A stretch of 64,000 nt of DNA from PALSA-505 sp036267135 (GCA_036267135.1 DATAWQ010000110.1:4608-68607), one strand, 5' to 3'. Numbered from the stretch's first letter, positions 52,007 to 61,827 are shown. Notes: generated from the letters alone by a model not told the origin. Program-made: numbers and translations.

Positions 52007-54043
52007 TCAGTAGGGCACGCCCTCGGGGGCCGGTGTCGATCCGGTAGCGGTCCCCGAGCCGGTGCCGAACGCCACCGCCGCCCGGGCGGCGCCGCCGTAC
52101 ACCGGCCACGAGCCGGTCACCCGCACCGCGGAAAGCCCGGCGGCCTGGGCGTGCAGCACCACCGAGATCGTGCTGCGCGCGCCGCTGCCGCTGACCGTCA
52201 GCGTGCCGCTGATCTTCACCCCGGGCACGAGTTCGTCGCCGGTCAGCGTGAGCTGGTGACCGTGATGGGCGGTGATGCTCCCGCCGTACAGGCCCGTGTC
52301 GTGGTTCCCGATGATCGACTCATACCGGGTCCAGGCGTCGCCCGCGGTCAGCACGGCGGCCGCGGCCAGCCGCCGCGTGGCCGGGCTCGCGTGGCCGGAG
52401 GCGACGGTGACCGGGGCGACCGCGCCGAGGTGGCCGGCGAACGTGCCGACCGCCCTGACGGTGGGCACGTTCGCCGCGCAGGACACGTTAAGCCGGCCCA
52501 GTGCGGCCGGGGCGGCCACGAAACCCTGGATGATCTTCGACGCGCAGCCGTAGGAGTCGCCCTCGCCCACGACGTGGGTCTCGTTGGCGAGCTCGACGAA
52601 CCGGCTGTCGCCGCCGATCTCCGCCTGCACCTCGGGCACCCCGGCCGGGGGCGTCCAGGTGTCCAGCGAGCCGCCCAGGATCAGCACCGGCAAATGGCGG
52701 GGCAGGAACGGCGGCGACTGCGGGATCGGCGGCTGGGCGGCTTTCGGCTTGGGCCAGTCCAGGCAGGCCGTGAGGTTCTCGGTGTTCTGGTCCATGGCCA
52801 GCCACTGGGCGGTGGTGAACGGCGCGAACGTGCTGGCCGGCAGCGTGGCCTCGTTCGCCCGCAGGTCGGCCAGCCGTGCGGACGGCGCCGCCGACATCGG
52901 GTAGAGCTGCGGGTAGTCCAGGCAGGACACGGCCATGTACAGCTCGACCGAGTACTGGTGGACGGGCACGCCGAAGTAGGCCTCGTCGATGGCCAGCCTG
53001 GACGCGTACAGCCGCAGCAGCGGCGCGGGCTGGCCGCCGTCGAGGTAGGCGCGGGCGGCCGCGTCGAGCGCGGCGTAGATGCCCGGGTCCTCGGCGGAGT
53101 CGCTCACCAGGTTGACCAGGCCGACCACACCCATGCTGGCCCGCACCCGCTTACCGTCGGGGCCGGGCACGGTGCCCGTCGCCGGCGTCTGCGCCAGCCG
53201 GTGCGCCAGGGCCTCGATTCTCGGCCAGGACGAGCCGCCCACCGCCGCGCAAGCCGGGGTGCGAGCGCACACCGTGTCGAAGTCGCCGGGCATGGTGACG
53301 ATCGAGCTGCGGTACCAGGGGTCGAGCGACTGCACCTGGTAGGTCGAGTCGAGCACGACGCTGCGCACCATCGACGGGTAGCGCGCCGCGAACACCTGCG
53401 CGAACCAGGAGCCGTAGGAGTCGCCGTACAGGTCGATCCTGGGCAGCTTCAGGGCGTGGATCACCGCGGCCAGGTCCGCGGCCGCCGGGGCCGAGGTGAA
53501 CAGGTCGGAGGCGTGCACGTACCCCCCTCCGGTGGTCGGCCAGCGCTTGTTCAGCGCGTCCGCGCACGACCCGACGACCCGGGCGAACGCCACCGTGCCC
53601 GACGTCTTGGTGTAGTTCTGCTCCCGTGGGCAGTTGAGCACGGTCGAGCATCCGGTGCCACGCAGGTCCACGGCCAGCATGTTGTCCCGCCGCAGTAGCG
53701 ACCCGTACATCGGCCGGTACCCGCCAGCCACCGACAGGATCGACGGATAGCCGGGGCCGCCTTCGACCGGGACCACCGTGCCCGCGCCGGGGCCGCCCGC
53801 GGTGGCCGGGTACCACCGGTAGCACACCGAGATCTTCGGGCTGCTGGCCGCGTTCTGCCAGTCCAGTGGCACCCGGAGCGTCCCGCAGTAAGCAATCGGC
53901 TTCGCCTGGCAGCGGGTGAGCCGCTGGGATCCGACCCGCACGCTCGCCGCCGCACCCGGCGCCGCCGACGCCGCGGTCACCTCGCCGGGCCCGACCAGAG
54001 CCGCACCGACCACCAGCGCACAGACCAGCCAAGATCGCCTCAT
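52007..54043 (-). CDS. Secreted TAP-like alpha/beta-hydrolase (tripeptidyl aminopeptidase type)
   Basis: A 678-residue exported hydrolase. A signal peptide covers about residues 1-28. The fold marks are V-E-G-G-P-G-Y-P near 93-100 and nucleophile Ser209 in Y-G-D-S-Y-G-S-W. The TAP-like C-terminal part includes L-I-L-G-G-S-L-D-T-W-T-P near 460 with the acid, and E-T-H-V-V near 490 with the His. A beta-rich tail of about 130 residues follows. On this strand TATAGT lies 7 bases before ATG 54041-54043 with no ribosome-binding site, so the message may be leaderless. The enzyme probably feeds on extracellular peptides. Confidence 0.88.
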   Translation of the reverse strand: MRRSWLVCALVVGAALVGPGEVTAASAAPGAAASVRVGSQRLTRCQAKPIAYCGTLRVPLDWQNAASSPKISVCYRWYPATAGGPGAGTVVPVEGGPGYPSILSVAGGYRPMYGSLLRRDNMLAVDLRGTGCSTVLNCPREQNYTKTSGTVAFARVVGSCADALNKRWPTTGGGYVHASDLFTSAPAAADLAAVIHALKLPRIDLYGDSYGSWFAQVFAARYPSMVRSVVLDSTYQVQSLDPWYRSSIVTMPGDFDTVCARTPACAAVGGSSWPRIEALAHRLAQTPATGTVPGPDGKRVRASMGVVGLVNLVSDSAEDPGIYAALDAAARAYLDGGQPAPLLRLYASRLAIDEAYFGVPVHQYSVELYMAVSCLDYPQLYPMSAAPSARLADLRANEATLPASTFAPFTTAQWLAMDQNTENLTACLDWPKPKAAQPPIPQSPPFLPRHLPVLILGGSLDTWTPPAGVPEVQAEIGGDSRFVELANETHVVGEGDSYGCASKIIQGFVAAPAALGRLNVSCAANVPTVRAVGTFAGHLGAVAPVTVASGHASPATRRLAAAAVLTAGDAWTRYESIIGNHDTGLYGGSITAHHGHQLTLTGDELVPGVKISGTLTVSGSGARSTISVVLHAQAAGLSAVRVTGSWPVYGGAARAAVAFGTGSGTATGSTPAPEGVPY

Positions 54044-54100
54044 GCCGGTCACTATACGGAGAGGTCAGGCGGGCGGGAGTGGGCCCCGGGCGGCCCGCCG

Positions 54101-55522
54101 TCAGTGCGCGAACGGGGTGCGGGTGTCCGGGGCCACCAACGGCACGTGGCCGCTGCTGCTGCTCTCAGCCTGCAGGGCCTTGACCTGGTTGCGGATGTCA
54201 CCGGCCAGCAAGCTGGCCAGATCCTGGCTGAACCCGTTGCGGATCACGAAGCGCAGCACGGCCACGTCGGTGAGGTTTTCCGGGAACGTGTAGGCAGGGA
54301 CCAGCCAGCCTCGCCCGCGCAGCCGTTCAGACAGATCGAAGACCGAGTAACCACGAACATCCTCCCGCAGCCTGACCGCGAACACCGGCAGTTCGCTGCC
54401 GTCGGTGATCAGCTCGAACGGTCCGATTTTGGCGATCTCACCGGACAGGAACAGCGCGATGTCCTGGCAGTTCTGCTGCACCCGGCGGTAGCCATCGAAG
54501 CCGAGCCTGATGAAGTTGTAGTACTGGGCGGCCACGTGGCCGCCGGGCCGGGAGAAGTTCAGCGCGAACGTCGGCATGTCGCCGCCCAGGTAGTTCACCC
54601 GGAACACCAGGTCGTCGGGCAGCGCGGCCGGATCCCGCCAGACCACCCAGCCCACGCCCGGGTACACCAGGCCGTACTTGTGACCGGACGCATTGATCGA
54701 CTGCACCCGCGGCACCCGGAAGTCCCAGGACATGTGCGGGTGCAGGAACGGGGCCACGAAGCCGCCGGACGCGCCGTCCACGTGGATCGGGATGTCGAGC
54801 TGCTTGTCCGCCTGCAGCCGGTCGAGCGCCTCGCTGATCTCCAGCACCGGCTCGTAGCTGCCGTCCTGCGTCGACCCCATGACGGCGACCACGCCGATGG
54901 TGTTCTCGTCGCACCTGGCCGCCGCTTCCGGCCCGGTCAGGTGGTAACGGCCGGGCGCCATCGGCACCAGCCGGGGCTCCACTTGCCAGTAACGGCAGAA
55001 CTTCTCCCAGCACACCTGGACGTTGGCCCCCATGACCAGGTTGGGCTTGGCCCCGGCGGCCCCACCCGCCTCCCCTGCCCCCTTCGAGCGCGCGCGCCAG
55101 CGCCACAGCAGCGCCATCCCGCCCAGCATGCAGGCCTCGCTCGACCCGGTGGTGGAACAGCCCGGCGCCTCGCTGTGCGCGGGCGCGTGCCACAGCTCGC
55201 CGAGCATGTTCACGCAGCGCCGCTCGAGCTCGGCGGTCTGCGGGTACTCGTCCTTGTCGATCATGTTCTTGTCGAAGCATTCGGCCATGAGCTGGGCGGC
55301 CTGCGGCTCCATCCAGGTGGTGACGAACGTGGCCAGGTTGAGCCGGGCGTTGCCGTCCAGGATCAGCTCGTCCCGCACCACCTGCAGGGCGGTGTCGGGC
55401 AGCATGCCGCGGTCGGGGATCCGGTAGCGCGGTATCCTCCGGCCGGCCTCGCGCACGTAGACCGGGTTGATGTCGAGTTCGGCATCCCTGTCGTCCTCGC
55501 TCACCTTGCCGTGCAGTGGCAT
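54101..55522 (-). CDS. gadB: Glutamate decarboxylase
   Basis: A 473-residue PLP enzyme converting glutamate to GABA and CO2, consuming a proton. The PLP lysine is K282 in S-I-N-A-S-G-H-K-Y-G-L, with H-V-D-G-A-S-G-G-F near 247-255 and G-S-S-E-A-C-M-L-G-G near 126-135. The N-terminus (L-P-D-T-A-L-Q near 41-47) also fits. No gadC antiporter lies beside it, so it may serve GABA metabolism more than acid export. A PuuD-like hydrolase gene far upstream in this window could in principle act on gamma-glutamyl-GABA, but no linkage is shown. Confidence 0.95.
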   Translation of the reverse strand: MPLHGKVSEDDRDAELDINPVYVREAGRRIPRYRIPDRGMLPDTALQVVRDELILDGNARLNLATFVTTWMEPQAAQLMAECFDKNMIDKDEYPQTAELERRCVNMLGELWHAPAHSEAPGCSTTGSSEACMLGGMALLWRWRARSKGAGEAGGAAGAKPNLVMGANVQVCWEKFCRYWQVEPRLVPMAPGRYHLTGPEAAARCDENTIGVVAVMGSTQDGSYEPVLEISEALDRLQADKQLDIPIHVDGASGGFVAPFLHPHMSWDFRVPRVQSINASGHKYGLVYPGVGWVVWRDPAALPDDLVFRVNYLGGDMPTFALNFSRPGGHVAAQYYNFIRLGFDGYRRVQQNCQDIALFLSGEIAKIGPFELITDGSELPVFAVRLREDVRGYSVFDLSERLRGRGWLVPAYTFPENLTDVAVLRFVIRNGFSQDLASLLAGDIRNQVKALQAESSSSGHVPLVAPDTRTPFAH

Positions 55523-55562
55523 GGCCGTCTCCCTGCTAGCTGCCTGTGGGCCTGGGCGGTGA

Positions 55563-56336
55563 TCAGGCTATCGCTGGGCGCCGCCGGGTGTATCGGCAGA
55601 ACAGGTACCCGTTGTCCTCCAGCACATGCTGCAGGACGAGCTTGCCGGTCTGCACCGCGCTCGTCCCCACCGCGATCCGGCTGGCCGCGCCGCTGGCGAC
55701 CAGCGGGCTGATGCTGAGGCAGAGCTCGTCGAGCAGTTCGTCGGCGGCGAGCTGACCGAGCAACTGCGGCCCGCCTTCGGCCAGGATCCGGCGGTAGCCG
55801 CGCTTGGCCAGTTCGTCCACGGCGAAGCCCAGGTCGGCGGTGTCGTCGCCCGCCACGATCACGTCGGCCAGCTTGGCCGCGTCGGCCCGCAGTTCGGCGG
55901 GGGCCTGCTCGGTGGTGATGATGATGGTGCGCGCCCCCGGCAGCGCCGCGGTGAGCAGCGGCGTGCTCAGGTCGAGGCTCACCCTCCTGGTGACCACCGC
56001 GATCGCCGGCACCGGGGGGTCGTCGCGCAGCCCCGGCCACAGCTCCTCGGGGCGTACCGCGGCGTACCGCTCGGCCCTGGCGGTGCCCGCGCCCACCAGA
56101 ATCACATCACACAAGGTCCGGAGCAGAGCGAACAGGTTGCGGTCGCCCTCACTGGACAAGCCGCTGCTGCGGCCGCGGATCGTGGCCGCGCCATCCGCGC
56201 TGGTCACCATGTTCGCGCGCACCCAGGCCCGGTCAGAGCTTGGATACGCGTAGAGCTCGGCCAGGTCCTGCCGGGTGAGGTCGGACGGGCCGTCGGGTCC
56301 CTGGGAACCCTGTTCGGGTGGAAAGATCAGGCGCAC
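55563..56336 (-). CDS. RibD C-terminal domain reductase (pyrimidine reductase family)
   Basis: A 257-residue protein with the dihydrofolate-reductase-like fold of the RibD reductase domain: N-M-V-T-S-A-D-G-A-A near 42-51, D-V-I-L-V-G-A-G-T-A-R near 76-86, and I-L-A-E-G-G-P-Q-L-L-G near 183-193. Actinomycetes hold many such lone reductases outside riboflavin operons; natural substrates are usually unknown. It lies 40 bases after gadB's start, in the same direction upstream of gadB, and may share its transcript. Confidence 0.87.
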   Translation of the reverse strand: MRLIFPPEQGSQGPDGPSDLTRQDLAELYAYPSSDRAWVRANMVTSADGAATIRGRSSGLSSEGDRNLFALLRTLCDVILVGAGTARAERYAAVRPEELWPGLRDDPPVPAIAVVTRRVSLDLSTPLLTAALPGARTIIITTEQAPAELRADAAKLADVIVAGDDTADLGFAVDELAKRGYRRILAEGGPQLLGQLAADELLDELCLSISPLVASGAASRIAVGTSAVQTGKLVLQHVLEDNGYLFCRYTRRRPAIA

Positions 56337-56441
56337 GATGAGCAGTCAATCAGACCGGGGCAGGGCACTGCGTAGCAGATGACGTCACTGCGGGGATATC
56401 TGCGAAAAGAGTCCGTCGGCGAGACGGGAGATGCGCAACAT

Positions 56442-56460
56442 CACGTGCCTGTCGCACGTG
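56442..56460. promoter_or_regulatory. Inverted repeat CACGTGC-CTGTC-GCACGTG
   Basis: A perfect 7-base inverted repeat with 5-base spacer, about 105 bases upstream of the RibD-like reductase gene and just beyond the glgX stop. It could be an operator for the reductase/gadB transcript or a weak terminator of glgX. Confidence 0.45.
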
Positions 56461-56508
56461 CCGGAATTGGCTTGTGTGCAGCCTGAAATCAGATGTCGGC
56501 TTTGCGGC

Positions 56509-58665
56509 CTACCGGGCGGCCGCGCCGTCGGCCGGGTTCACCGCCCGCAGCACCAGCACCGCGCGCTCGGCCACCTCCACCTTCCCACCGGGCGGCAGCT
56601 CTTCAGCCCCGGCCTGCGGACGCGCGCAGGTGCCGGCCGTCGTGTCCACCGCAACCTGCCAGCAGGCCGCGAAGCCGGATCCGGGCAGCGCGAACGTGAC
56701 CGGCTCACTGCGCGCGTTGAACAGCAGCAGGAAGCTGTCGTCAGGCAGGCCGGCGCCGCGCTCGCGCGGGTCGGCGACCGCGGCGCCGTTCAGGAACACA
56801 GCCAGCGCGCCAGCCCCTGGGTCGCGCCAGTCGATCTCCTGGCCCGCCGGGGTCAGCCAGACCACGTCGCCGGGACCGTCCGCCGGGCCGCCCGGCGGAC
56901 GGCCTCCGGTGAGGAAGGCCCGCCGGCGGAACACGGGGTGACGGCGGCGCAGTTCGGCCAGCGCGGCGGTGAAGGCCAGGAACTCCCGGTCGCGCCCGGC
57001 TAGCTCCCAGTCCAGCCAGGAGATCTCGTTGTCCTGGCAGTAGGCGTTGTTGTTACCGGCCTGGCTGCGGCCGAACTCGTCCCCGGCCGCCAGCATCGGC
57101 ATGCCCTGCGAGCAGAACAGGGTGACCACGAAGTTGCGCCGCTGCCGGTCCCGCAGGCTGGTGATCTCCGGGTCGGCCGAGGGCCCCTCGGCCCCGCAGT
57201 TCCAGGATCTGTTGTCGTCGCTGCCGTCCCTGTTGCCCTCGCCGTTGGTCTCGTTGTGCTTGTGGTCGTAGCTGACCAGGTCGCGCAGGGTGAAACCGTC
57301 GTGGCAGGTGACGTAGTTGACCGACGCGGCCGGCCTGCGCCCGCTGGGTTCGAAGATCTCGCTCGACCCGGCCAGCCGGGACGCGAGCGCGGGCAGCGTG
57401 CCCGGGTGCCCGCGCCAGAAGTCCCTGATCTCGTCGCGGTACTTGCCGTTCCACTCCGACCACGGCGCCGGGAAGTTGCCGAGCTGATAGCCGCCGGGAC
57501 CGGCGTCCCACGGCTCGGCGATCAGCTTCACCCGCGACAGCACCGGATCCTGGCCGGCCATCCGCAGGAATGCCGCGCACGTGTCCACCGGACCGCGCTC
57601 GCGGGCCAGCACGGGCGCGAGGTCGAACCGGAAGCCGTCCACGTGCATGTCGGTCACCCAGTACCGCAGCGAGTCCATGACGAGTTGCAGTGCGCGCGGG
57701 TGCCGGACGTTCAGGCTGTTCCCACAGCCGGTGTCGTCGGCGTAGCGGCGCGGGTCTTCGTCGTGCAGCCGGTAGTAGGCCGCGTTGTCGATGCCGCGCA
57801 AGCACAGCGTCGGGCCGCCAGGGCCGCCCTCGGCGGTGTGGTTGTAGACGACATCCAGGATCACTTCGAGGCCGGCCTGGTGGAGCGTGCGCACCATGGA
57901 CTTGAACTCGCTTACCTGCCCGCCCCGCTGGCCGGACGACGAGTACCGGTTGTGCGGGGCGAAGAAACCGATCGAGTTGTAACCCCAGTAGTTGGTGAGC
58001 CCCCGCTGGGCCAGCGCGGCCTCCGCCACGTGCTGGTGGACGGGCAGCAGTTCCACCGCGGTGACACCGAGCCCGCGCAGATGCTCGATGATCACGGGAT
58101 GGCCGAGCGCCGCGTAGCTGCCGCGCAGCGCGGCGGGAATCCCCGGGTGGCAGCGGGTCAGGCCGCGCACGTGCGCCTCGTAGAGCACGGTGTCCTGCGC
58201 TGGGATGACCGGCGGCCTGTCGTCGCCCCAGTCGAACTCGGTGCTGGTCACGATGCTGCGCGGCATGAACCGCGCGCTGTCGGAGGCGCTGGCGACCGCG
58301 GGGCTGGCCGTCCGGTGGCCAAACACCCGCCTGGACCACCTGACCTCGCCCTCGACCGCCGTGGCGTACGGGTCGAGCAGCAGCTTGGCCGGATTGCACC
58401 GATGTCCGCTGGCCGGCTCGTACGGCCCGTGCACCCGGTAGCCGTACCGCTGGCCCGGCCCGATGCCGGGCAGGTAAGCGTGCCAGACGAAGCCGTCCCG
58501 CTCGGTCAGCCCGACCCGGGTCTCGGCCGCCGAGTGGACGCCGCCGTCCCCGCTGAACAGGCACAGCTCCACCCGCTCGGCCACCCGGGAGAACAGGGCG
58601 AAGTTGGTCCCGGCGCCGTCCCAGGTCGCGCCCAGCGGAGCGGGCCGGCCGTGCCAGACGCGCAT
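56509..58665 (-). CDS. glgX: Glycogen debranching enzyme GlgX
   Basis: A 718-residue GH13 enzyme that cuts alpha-1,6 branches of phosphorylase-trimmed glycogen. An N-terminal carbohydrate-binding beta-sandwich (about 8-105) precedes the barrel. Motifs are V-V-Y-N-H-T-A-E near 275, nucleophile Asp in D-G-F-R-F-D-L-A near 348, acid Glu in I-A-E-P-W-D near 385, and N-Y-V-T-C-H-D-G near 455. The ATG directly follows the stop of the acyl-CoA dehydrogenase gene with no spacer, so the two are on one transcript despite no metabolic link. Confidence 0.95.
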   Translation of the reverse strand: MRVWHGRPAPLGATWDGAGTNFALFSRVAERVELCLFSGDGGVHSAAETRVGLTERDGFVWHAYLPGIGPGQRYGYRVHGPYEPASGHRCNPAKLLLDPYATAVEGEVRWSRRVFGHRTASPAVASASDSARFMPRSIVTSTEFDWGDDRPPVIPAQDTVLYEAHVRGLTRCHPGIPAALRGSYAALGHPVIIEHLRGLGVTAVELLPVHQHVAEAALAQRGLTNYWGYNSIGFFAPHNRYSSSGQRGGQVSEFKSMVRTLHQAGLEVILDVVYNHTAEGGPGGPTLCLRGIDNAAYYRLHDEDPRRYADDTGCGNSLNVRHPRALQLVMDSLRYWVTDMHVDGFRFDLAPVLARERGPVDTCAAFLRMAGQDPVLSRVKLIAEPWDAGPGGYQLGNFPAPWSEWNGKYRDEIRDFWRGHPGTLPALASRLAGSSEIFEPSGRRPAASVNYVTCHDGFTLRDLVSYDHKHNETNGEGNRDGSDDNRSWNCGAEGPSADPEITSLRDRQRRNFVVTLFCSQGMPMLAAGDEFGRSQAGNNNAYCQDNEISWLDWELAGRDREFLAFTAALAELRRRHPVFRRRAFLTGGRPPGGPADGPGDVVWLTPAGQEIDWRDPGAGALAVFLNGAAVADPRERGAGLPDDSFLLLFNARSEPVTFALPGSGFAACWQVAVDTTAGTCARPQAGAEELPPGGKVEVAERAVLVLRAVNPADGAAAR

Positions 58666-60306
58666 TCAGACGGCCGGGACAGCCCGCTCGATGATCGCGG
58701 TCAGCTCCAGGCCGGGTGGCAGGGTGCCGAAGGACCGGCCCCAGTCGCCGCCGAGCCGGGAGGCGCAGAAGGCGTCGGCGATGGCCGGCTTGCCGTACCT
58801 GATCAGCAGCGACCCCTGCAGGGCCAGCACGATCCGCTCCGCCACGGTGCGGGCTCGCGGCTCGATCGTCGCGACATCGCCCAGCGAGTCCTTGAGCGCG
58901 GCCACGGCGGCGTCCAGCCTCCCGTCGGCCCCGGCGGCGAGCTCGATCTCGGCCAGCAGCGCCTGCCCGGTCTGCGGCTCCCGGCTCAGGGCGCGCAGCA
59001 CGTCGAGCGCGGTCACGTTGCCCGAGCCTTCCCAGATCGAGTTCAGCGGCGCCTCGCGGTACAGCCGGGGCATGCCTGACTCTTCCACGTAGCCGTTGCC
59101 GCCGTGACACTCCAGCGCCTCGGCGGCGTGGGCCACGGCGCGCTTGCACACCCAGTACTTGGCGGCAGGCAGTGCCACCCGCAGCAGCGCGGCCTCGGCC
59201 CGGTCTCCGTCGATGGCCCGCTGGGCCGCGCCCGCCAGCCGCATCGCCAGCGTGGTCGCCGCCTCCGACTCCAGCGCCAGGTCGGCCAGCACGCAGGTCA
59301 TCAGCGGCTGGTCGATGAGCTTCTTGCCGAACGACTCACGCCAGCCGCAGTGGTGCACGGCCGCCTGCGTGCCGTACCGGATGGCGGCGGCGCCGCCCAC
59401 CACGCAGTCCAGCCGGGTCGCCGACACCATGTCGATGATCGTGCGCACGCCGCGGCCTGGTTCGCCGACCGGCCAGGCGACGGCCCCGTCGTACTCGACC
59501 TCGGCCGACGCGTTGGATCTGTTGCCCAGCTTGTCCTTGAGCCGCTGGATGCGCATTGCGTTGCGGGTGCCGTCCGGCAGCACCCGGGGGAGCAGGAAGC
59601 AGGTCAGGCCGCCCGGCCCCTGCGCCAGCACCAGGAACAGGTCGCACATCGGCGCCGAGTTGAACCACTTGTGGCCGGTGAGCACGTGCGCGCCGTCGCC
59701 TAGCGACGGCGCGGGCTCGGCTCTGGTCGTGCTGGCCCGCACGTCGGAGCCGCCCTGCTTCTCCGTCATGCCCATACCGGCCAGCAGGCCCGCTTTGGTC
59801 TCTGGCAACCGCAAGCCCGGGTCGTAGTGGCGCGAGGCGAGCAGCGGCTCGAACCGGCGGGCGAGTTCCGGTGCGTGCCGCAGCGCGGGCACGGCCGCGT
59901 ACGTCATCGACATCGGGCAGAAGTGGCCGGCCTCGGAGCGCGACCACACGTAGAACTTCGCGGCGCGGGCCACGTGTGCGCCCGGCTGGTTCTCCACCCA
60001 CGGGGCCGCCTGCAGGCCGTGCGACACCGCCGTGGTCATGAGCGCGTGCCAGGCCGGGTGGAACTCGACCTCGTCGATCCGGTGGCCGAACCGGTCGTGC
60101 GTGCGCAGCCTCGGCTGGCACTCGTTCGCCAGCCGGCCCAGCTCCTGCGTCTGCTCGGCGCCGGCCAGGGCGCCGAGTTCGTGCAGTTCGGCCAGCACCG
60201 CGCCTGCCCCCTCGCGGTCGAGCGCCTCCAGCAGGGCCGGGTCCTGGGCCACGTCGTGCCCGGTGAGCGGCGGCGGCTGGTTGAGCACCTCGTGGGTCGG
60301 GGTCAT
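58666..60306 (-). CDS. AidB-like acyl-CoA dehydrogenase
   Basis: A 546-residue flavoprotein. Residues about 180-300 hold the middle domain with G-M-G-M-T-E-K-Q-G-G-S-D-V-R near 174-187 and G-H-K-W-F-N-S-A near 210. The C-terminal helical part holds H-G-G-N-G-Y-V-E-E-S-G-M-P-R-L-Y-R-E near 404-421 and I-W-E-G-S-G-N near 427-433. Length, N-terminal extension and these motifs resemble AidB, which protects DNA against alkylation in E. coli; a plain acyl-CoA dehydrogenase cannot be excluded. The ATG lies at 60304-60306, next to the chelatase gene end. Confidence 0.88.
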   Translation of the reverse strand: MTPTHEVLNQPPPLTGHDVAQDPALLEALDREGAGAVLAELHELGALAGAEQTQELGRLANECQPRLRTHDRFGHRIDEVEFHPAWHALMTTAVSHGLQAAPWVENQPGAHVARAAKFYVWSRSEAGHFCPMSMTYAAVPALRHAPELARRFEPLLASRHYDPGLRLPETKAGLLAGMGMTEKQGGSDVRASTTRAEPAPSLGDGAHVLTGHKWFNSAPMCDLFLVLAQGPGGLTCFLLPRVLPDGTRNAMRIQRLKDKLGNRSNASAEVEYDGAVAWPVGEPGRGVRTIIDMVSATRLDCVVGGAAAIRYGTQAAVHHCGWRESFGKKLIDQPLMTCVLADLALESEAATTLAMRLAGAAQRAIDGDRAEAALLRVALPAAKYWVCKRAVAHAAEALECHGGNGYVEESGMPRLYREAPLNSIWEGSGNVTALDVLRALSREPQTGQALLAEIELAAGADGRLDAAVAALKDSLGDVATIEPRARTVAERIVLALQGSLLIRYGKPAIADAFCASRLGGDWGRSFGTLPPGLELTAIIERAVPAV

Positions 60307-60310
60307 GACC

Positions 60311-61102
60311 TCAGGCTATCCGGCGGCGTGCCGTCTGAAACTGGGCCAGGGCAGCCGTGGTGTACCGCTGCAGCACGATGTCGGCTAGTTCGGGGGCCGC
60401 GCCCAGCACGCCGGAGACCGCCGCCGCGCCCGCGGCCAGCGCCTGGTCCCTGATCTGTGCGGCGAACCTGCCCGGGGCGAGCAGGTAGCTGGCCACCACG
60501 ACCCGGCGGGCGCCACCGTCCCGCAGCGCCGTCACCGCCGCCGCCGGGCCGGGCCCGGCGGCGCTCGCGTAGCCGGGCACCACGTCCCGCCATCCGCGCC
60601 GGGCCCGCCAGCGCGCGGCCAGGGCGGCCACCTCGGCGCACGCGGCCGGGTCGCTCGATCCCGCCGCCGCCAGAACCACCGACGTGCCGGGCTCTGCGGG
60701 CGTCACCCCGGCCTCGGCCAGCCGCCGTTCCAGCGCGGCGATCAGCAGCGGGTGCGGGCCTAGTGGGTCGCCGTAGCCGATCCGCAGCTGCCCGCCGCGC
60801 CGGGTGGACGCGGCCCGCAGCACCGCCGGCAGGTCGCTCTTGCTGTGATAGGCGGCGGTCAGCAGCAACGGCAGGACCACCACCGGGCCGGGCGGCAGCG
60901 CGTCAAGCACCTGCCCGGGTGACGGCGCCGCGTGCCCGAGGTAGGCCGCTCGCACGGTCAGCCCGCCGGGCCCACGGGCGGCGGCGCGCCGCCGTACCAG
61001 GCCGATCAGCTCGTCGACGGTCGCGGCGGCCCTGCGATCGCGGCTGCCGTGCGCGACGGCGACCAGCGGTGCAAGCGGCCCGGTTACTCGTGTATCCCGC
61101 AC
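60311..61102 (-). CDS. Sirohydrochlorin chelatase-like protein (CbiX/SirB)
   Basis: About 263 residues: A-V-A-H-G-S-R-D near 13-20 and T-A-A-Y-H-S-K-S-D near 84-92 give the two metal-binding His. A second, degenerate half (V-V-L-A-A-A-G-S-S-D near 147) follows, as in the long CbiX form. Family members insert Fe or Co into sirohydrochlorin. Here, directly after sulfite reductase and cysH, iron insertion for the sirohaem of sulfite reductase is the natural role. GTG 61102 overlaps the cysH end by 19 bases. Frames reaching further upstream are cysH shadow. Confidence 0.87.
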   Translation of the reverse strand: MRDTRVTGPLAPLVAVAHGSRDRRAAATVDELIGLVRRRAAARGPGGLTVRAAYLGHAAPSPGQVLDALPPGPVVVLPLLLTAAYHSKSDLPAVLRAASTRRGGQLRIGYGDPLGPHPLLIAALERRLAEAGVTPAEPGTSVVLAAAGSSDPAACAEVAALAARWRARRGWRDVVPGYASAAGPGPAAAVTALRDGGARRVVVASYLLAPGRFAAQIRDQALAAGAAAVSGVLGAAPELADIVLQRYTTAALAQFQTARRRIA

Positions 61103-61827
61103 TCGCTCTTGCCCGTGCCCGACCAGCGGCCGCTGCGTGGGTCCGCGCCCGGTTCGACGCGCAGCGTGCAGGTGGCGCAGCCGATGGACGGGTATCCGTC
61201 GTAGACCAGCGGGTTGACCAGGATGCCTCGCTCGGCGATGTACTCGTCCACGTCGTCGTCGGTCCAGGCGACCAGCGGGTTCACCTTCACCATCTGGTGC
61301 TTGGCGTCCCACTCCACCGGCTGGGCCTGCCGCCGGGCCTGCGTCTCGGCCCGCCTGACTCCGGTGACCCACGCGTCGTAGCGCCGCAGCGCGCGGTTCA
61401 GCGGCGCCACCTTGCGCATCTGGCAGCAGAAGTCTGGATCCCGCTCGTACAGCCGGGGACCGAACTTGGCGTCCTGCTCGGCCACGGGAAGCTCAGGTGT
61501 GGCACTGATCACGTTCACCGGATAGGTGACCGCGACCGCGTCCCTCGTGCCGATCGTCTCGGCGAAGTGGTAACCGGTGTCCAGGAAGACCACGTCGATG
61601 CCGGGCTGTACGAGCGAGGCCACATGGATGAGCACAGCGTCGGTCATCGACGAGGCCACGCACATCCGGTCGTCGAACGTGTCCGCCGCCCACTGCATGA
61701 TCTCCTCGGCGGAGGCGCCCTCGAGCGCCTGTGCGGCCCGGGTGACCAGCGTCTGTGGGTCGAGCGTCTGCGTGTCTAGCACCTCAGCAGGGTCTGGGGA
61801 GCGGTCCCCCCAAGATGGTGCTGTCAT
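61084..61827 (-). CDS. cysH: Phosphoadenylyl/adenylyl-sulfate reductase
   Basis: A 247-residue enzyme reducing activated sulfate to sulfite. The paired cysteines C-C-Q-M-R-K near 133-134 and G-C-A-T-C near 216-219 are the 4Fe-4S ligands that mark the APS-reductase type. The catalytic Cys is in the end motif S-E-C-G-I-H-E. The substrate loop is T-G-V-R-R-A-E-T near 155. ATG 61827 has GGAGG upstream and overlaps the stop of the zinc-ribbon gene (ATGA). An apparent 33-residue longer start belongs to the zinc-ribbon reading region. Confidence 0.94.
   Translation of the reverse strand: MTAPSWGDRSPDPAEVLDTQTLDPQTLVTRAAQALEGASAEEIMQWAADTFDDRMCVASSMTDAVLIHVASLVQPGIDVVFLDTGYHFAETIGTRDAVAVTYPVNVISATPELPVAEQDAKFGPRLYERDPDFCCQMRKVAPLNRALRRYDAWVTGVRRAETQARRQAQPVEWDAKHQMVKVNPLVAWTDDDVDEYIAERGILVNPLVYDGYPSIGCATCTLRVEPGADPRSGRWSGTGKSECGIHE

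Noticed and set aside
44704..56336. A classical secondary-metabolite cluster around the PheS-like gene
   Set aside because: No PKS, NRPS, terpene or RiPP core genes are present. The genes look like a loose set of hydrolases, so only the ligase/methyltransferase pair is proposed as a unit.
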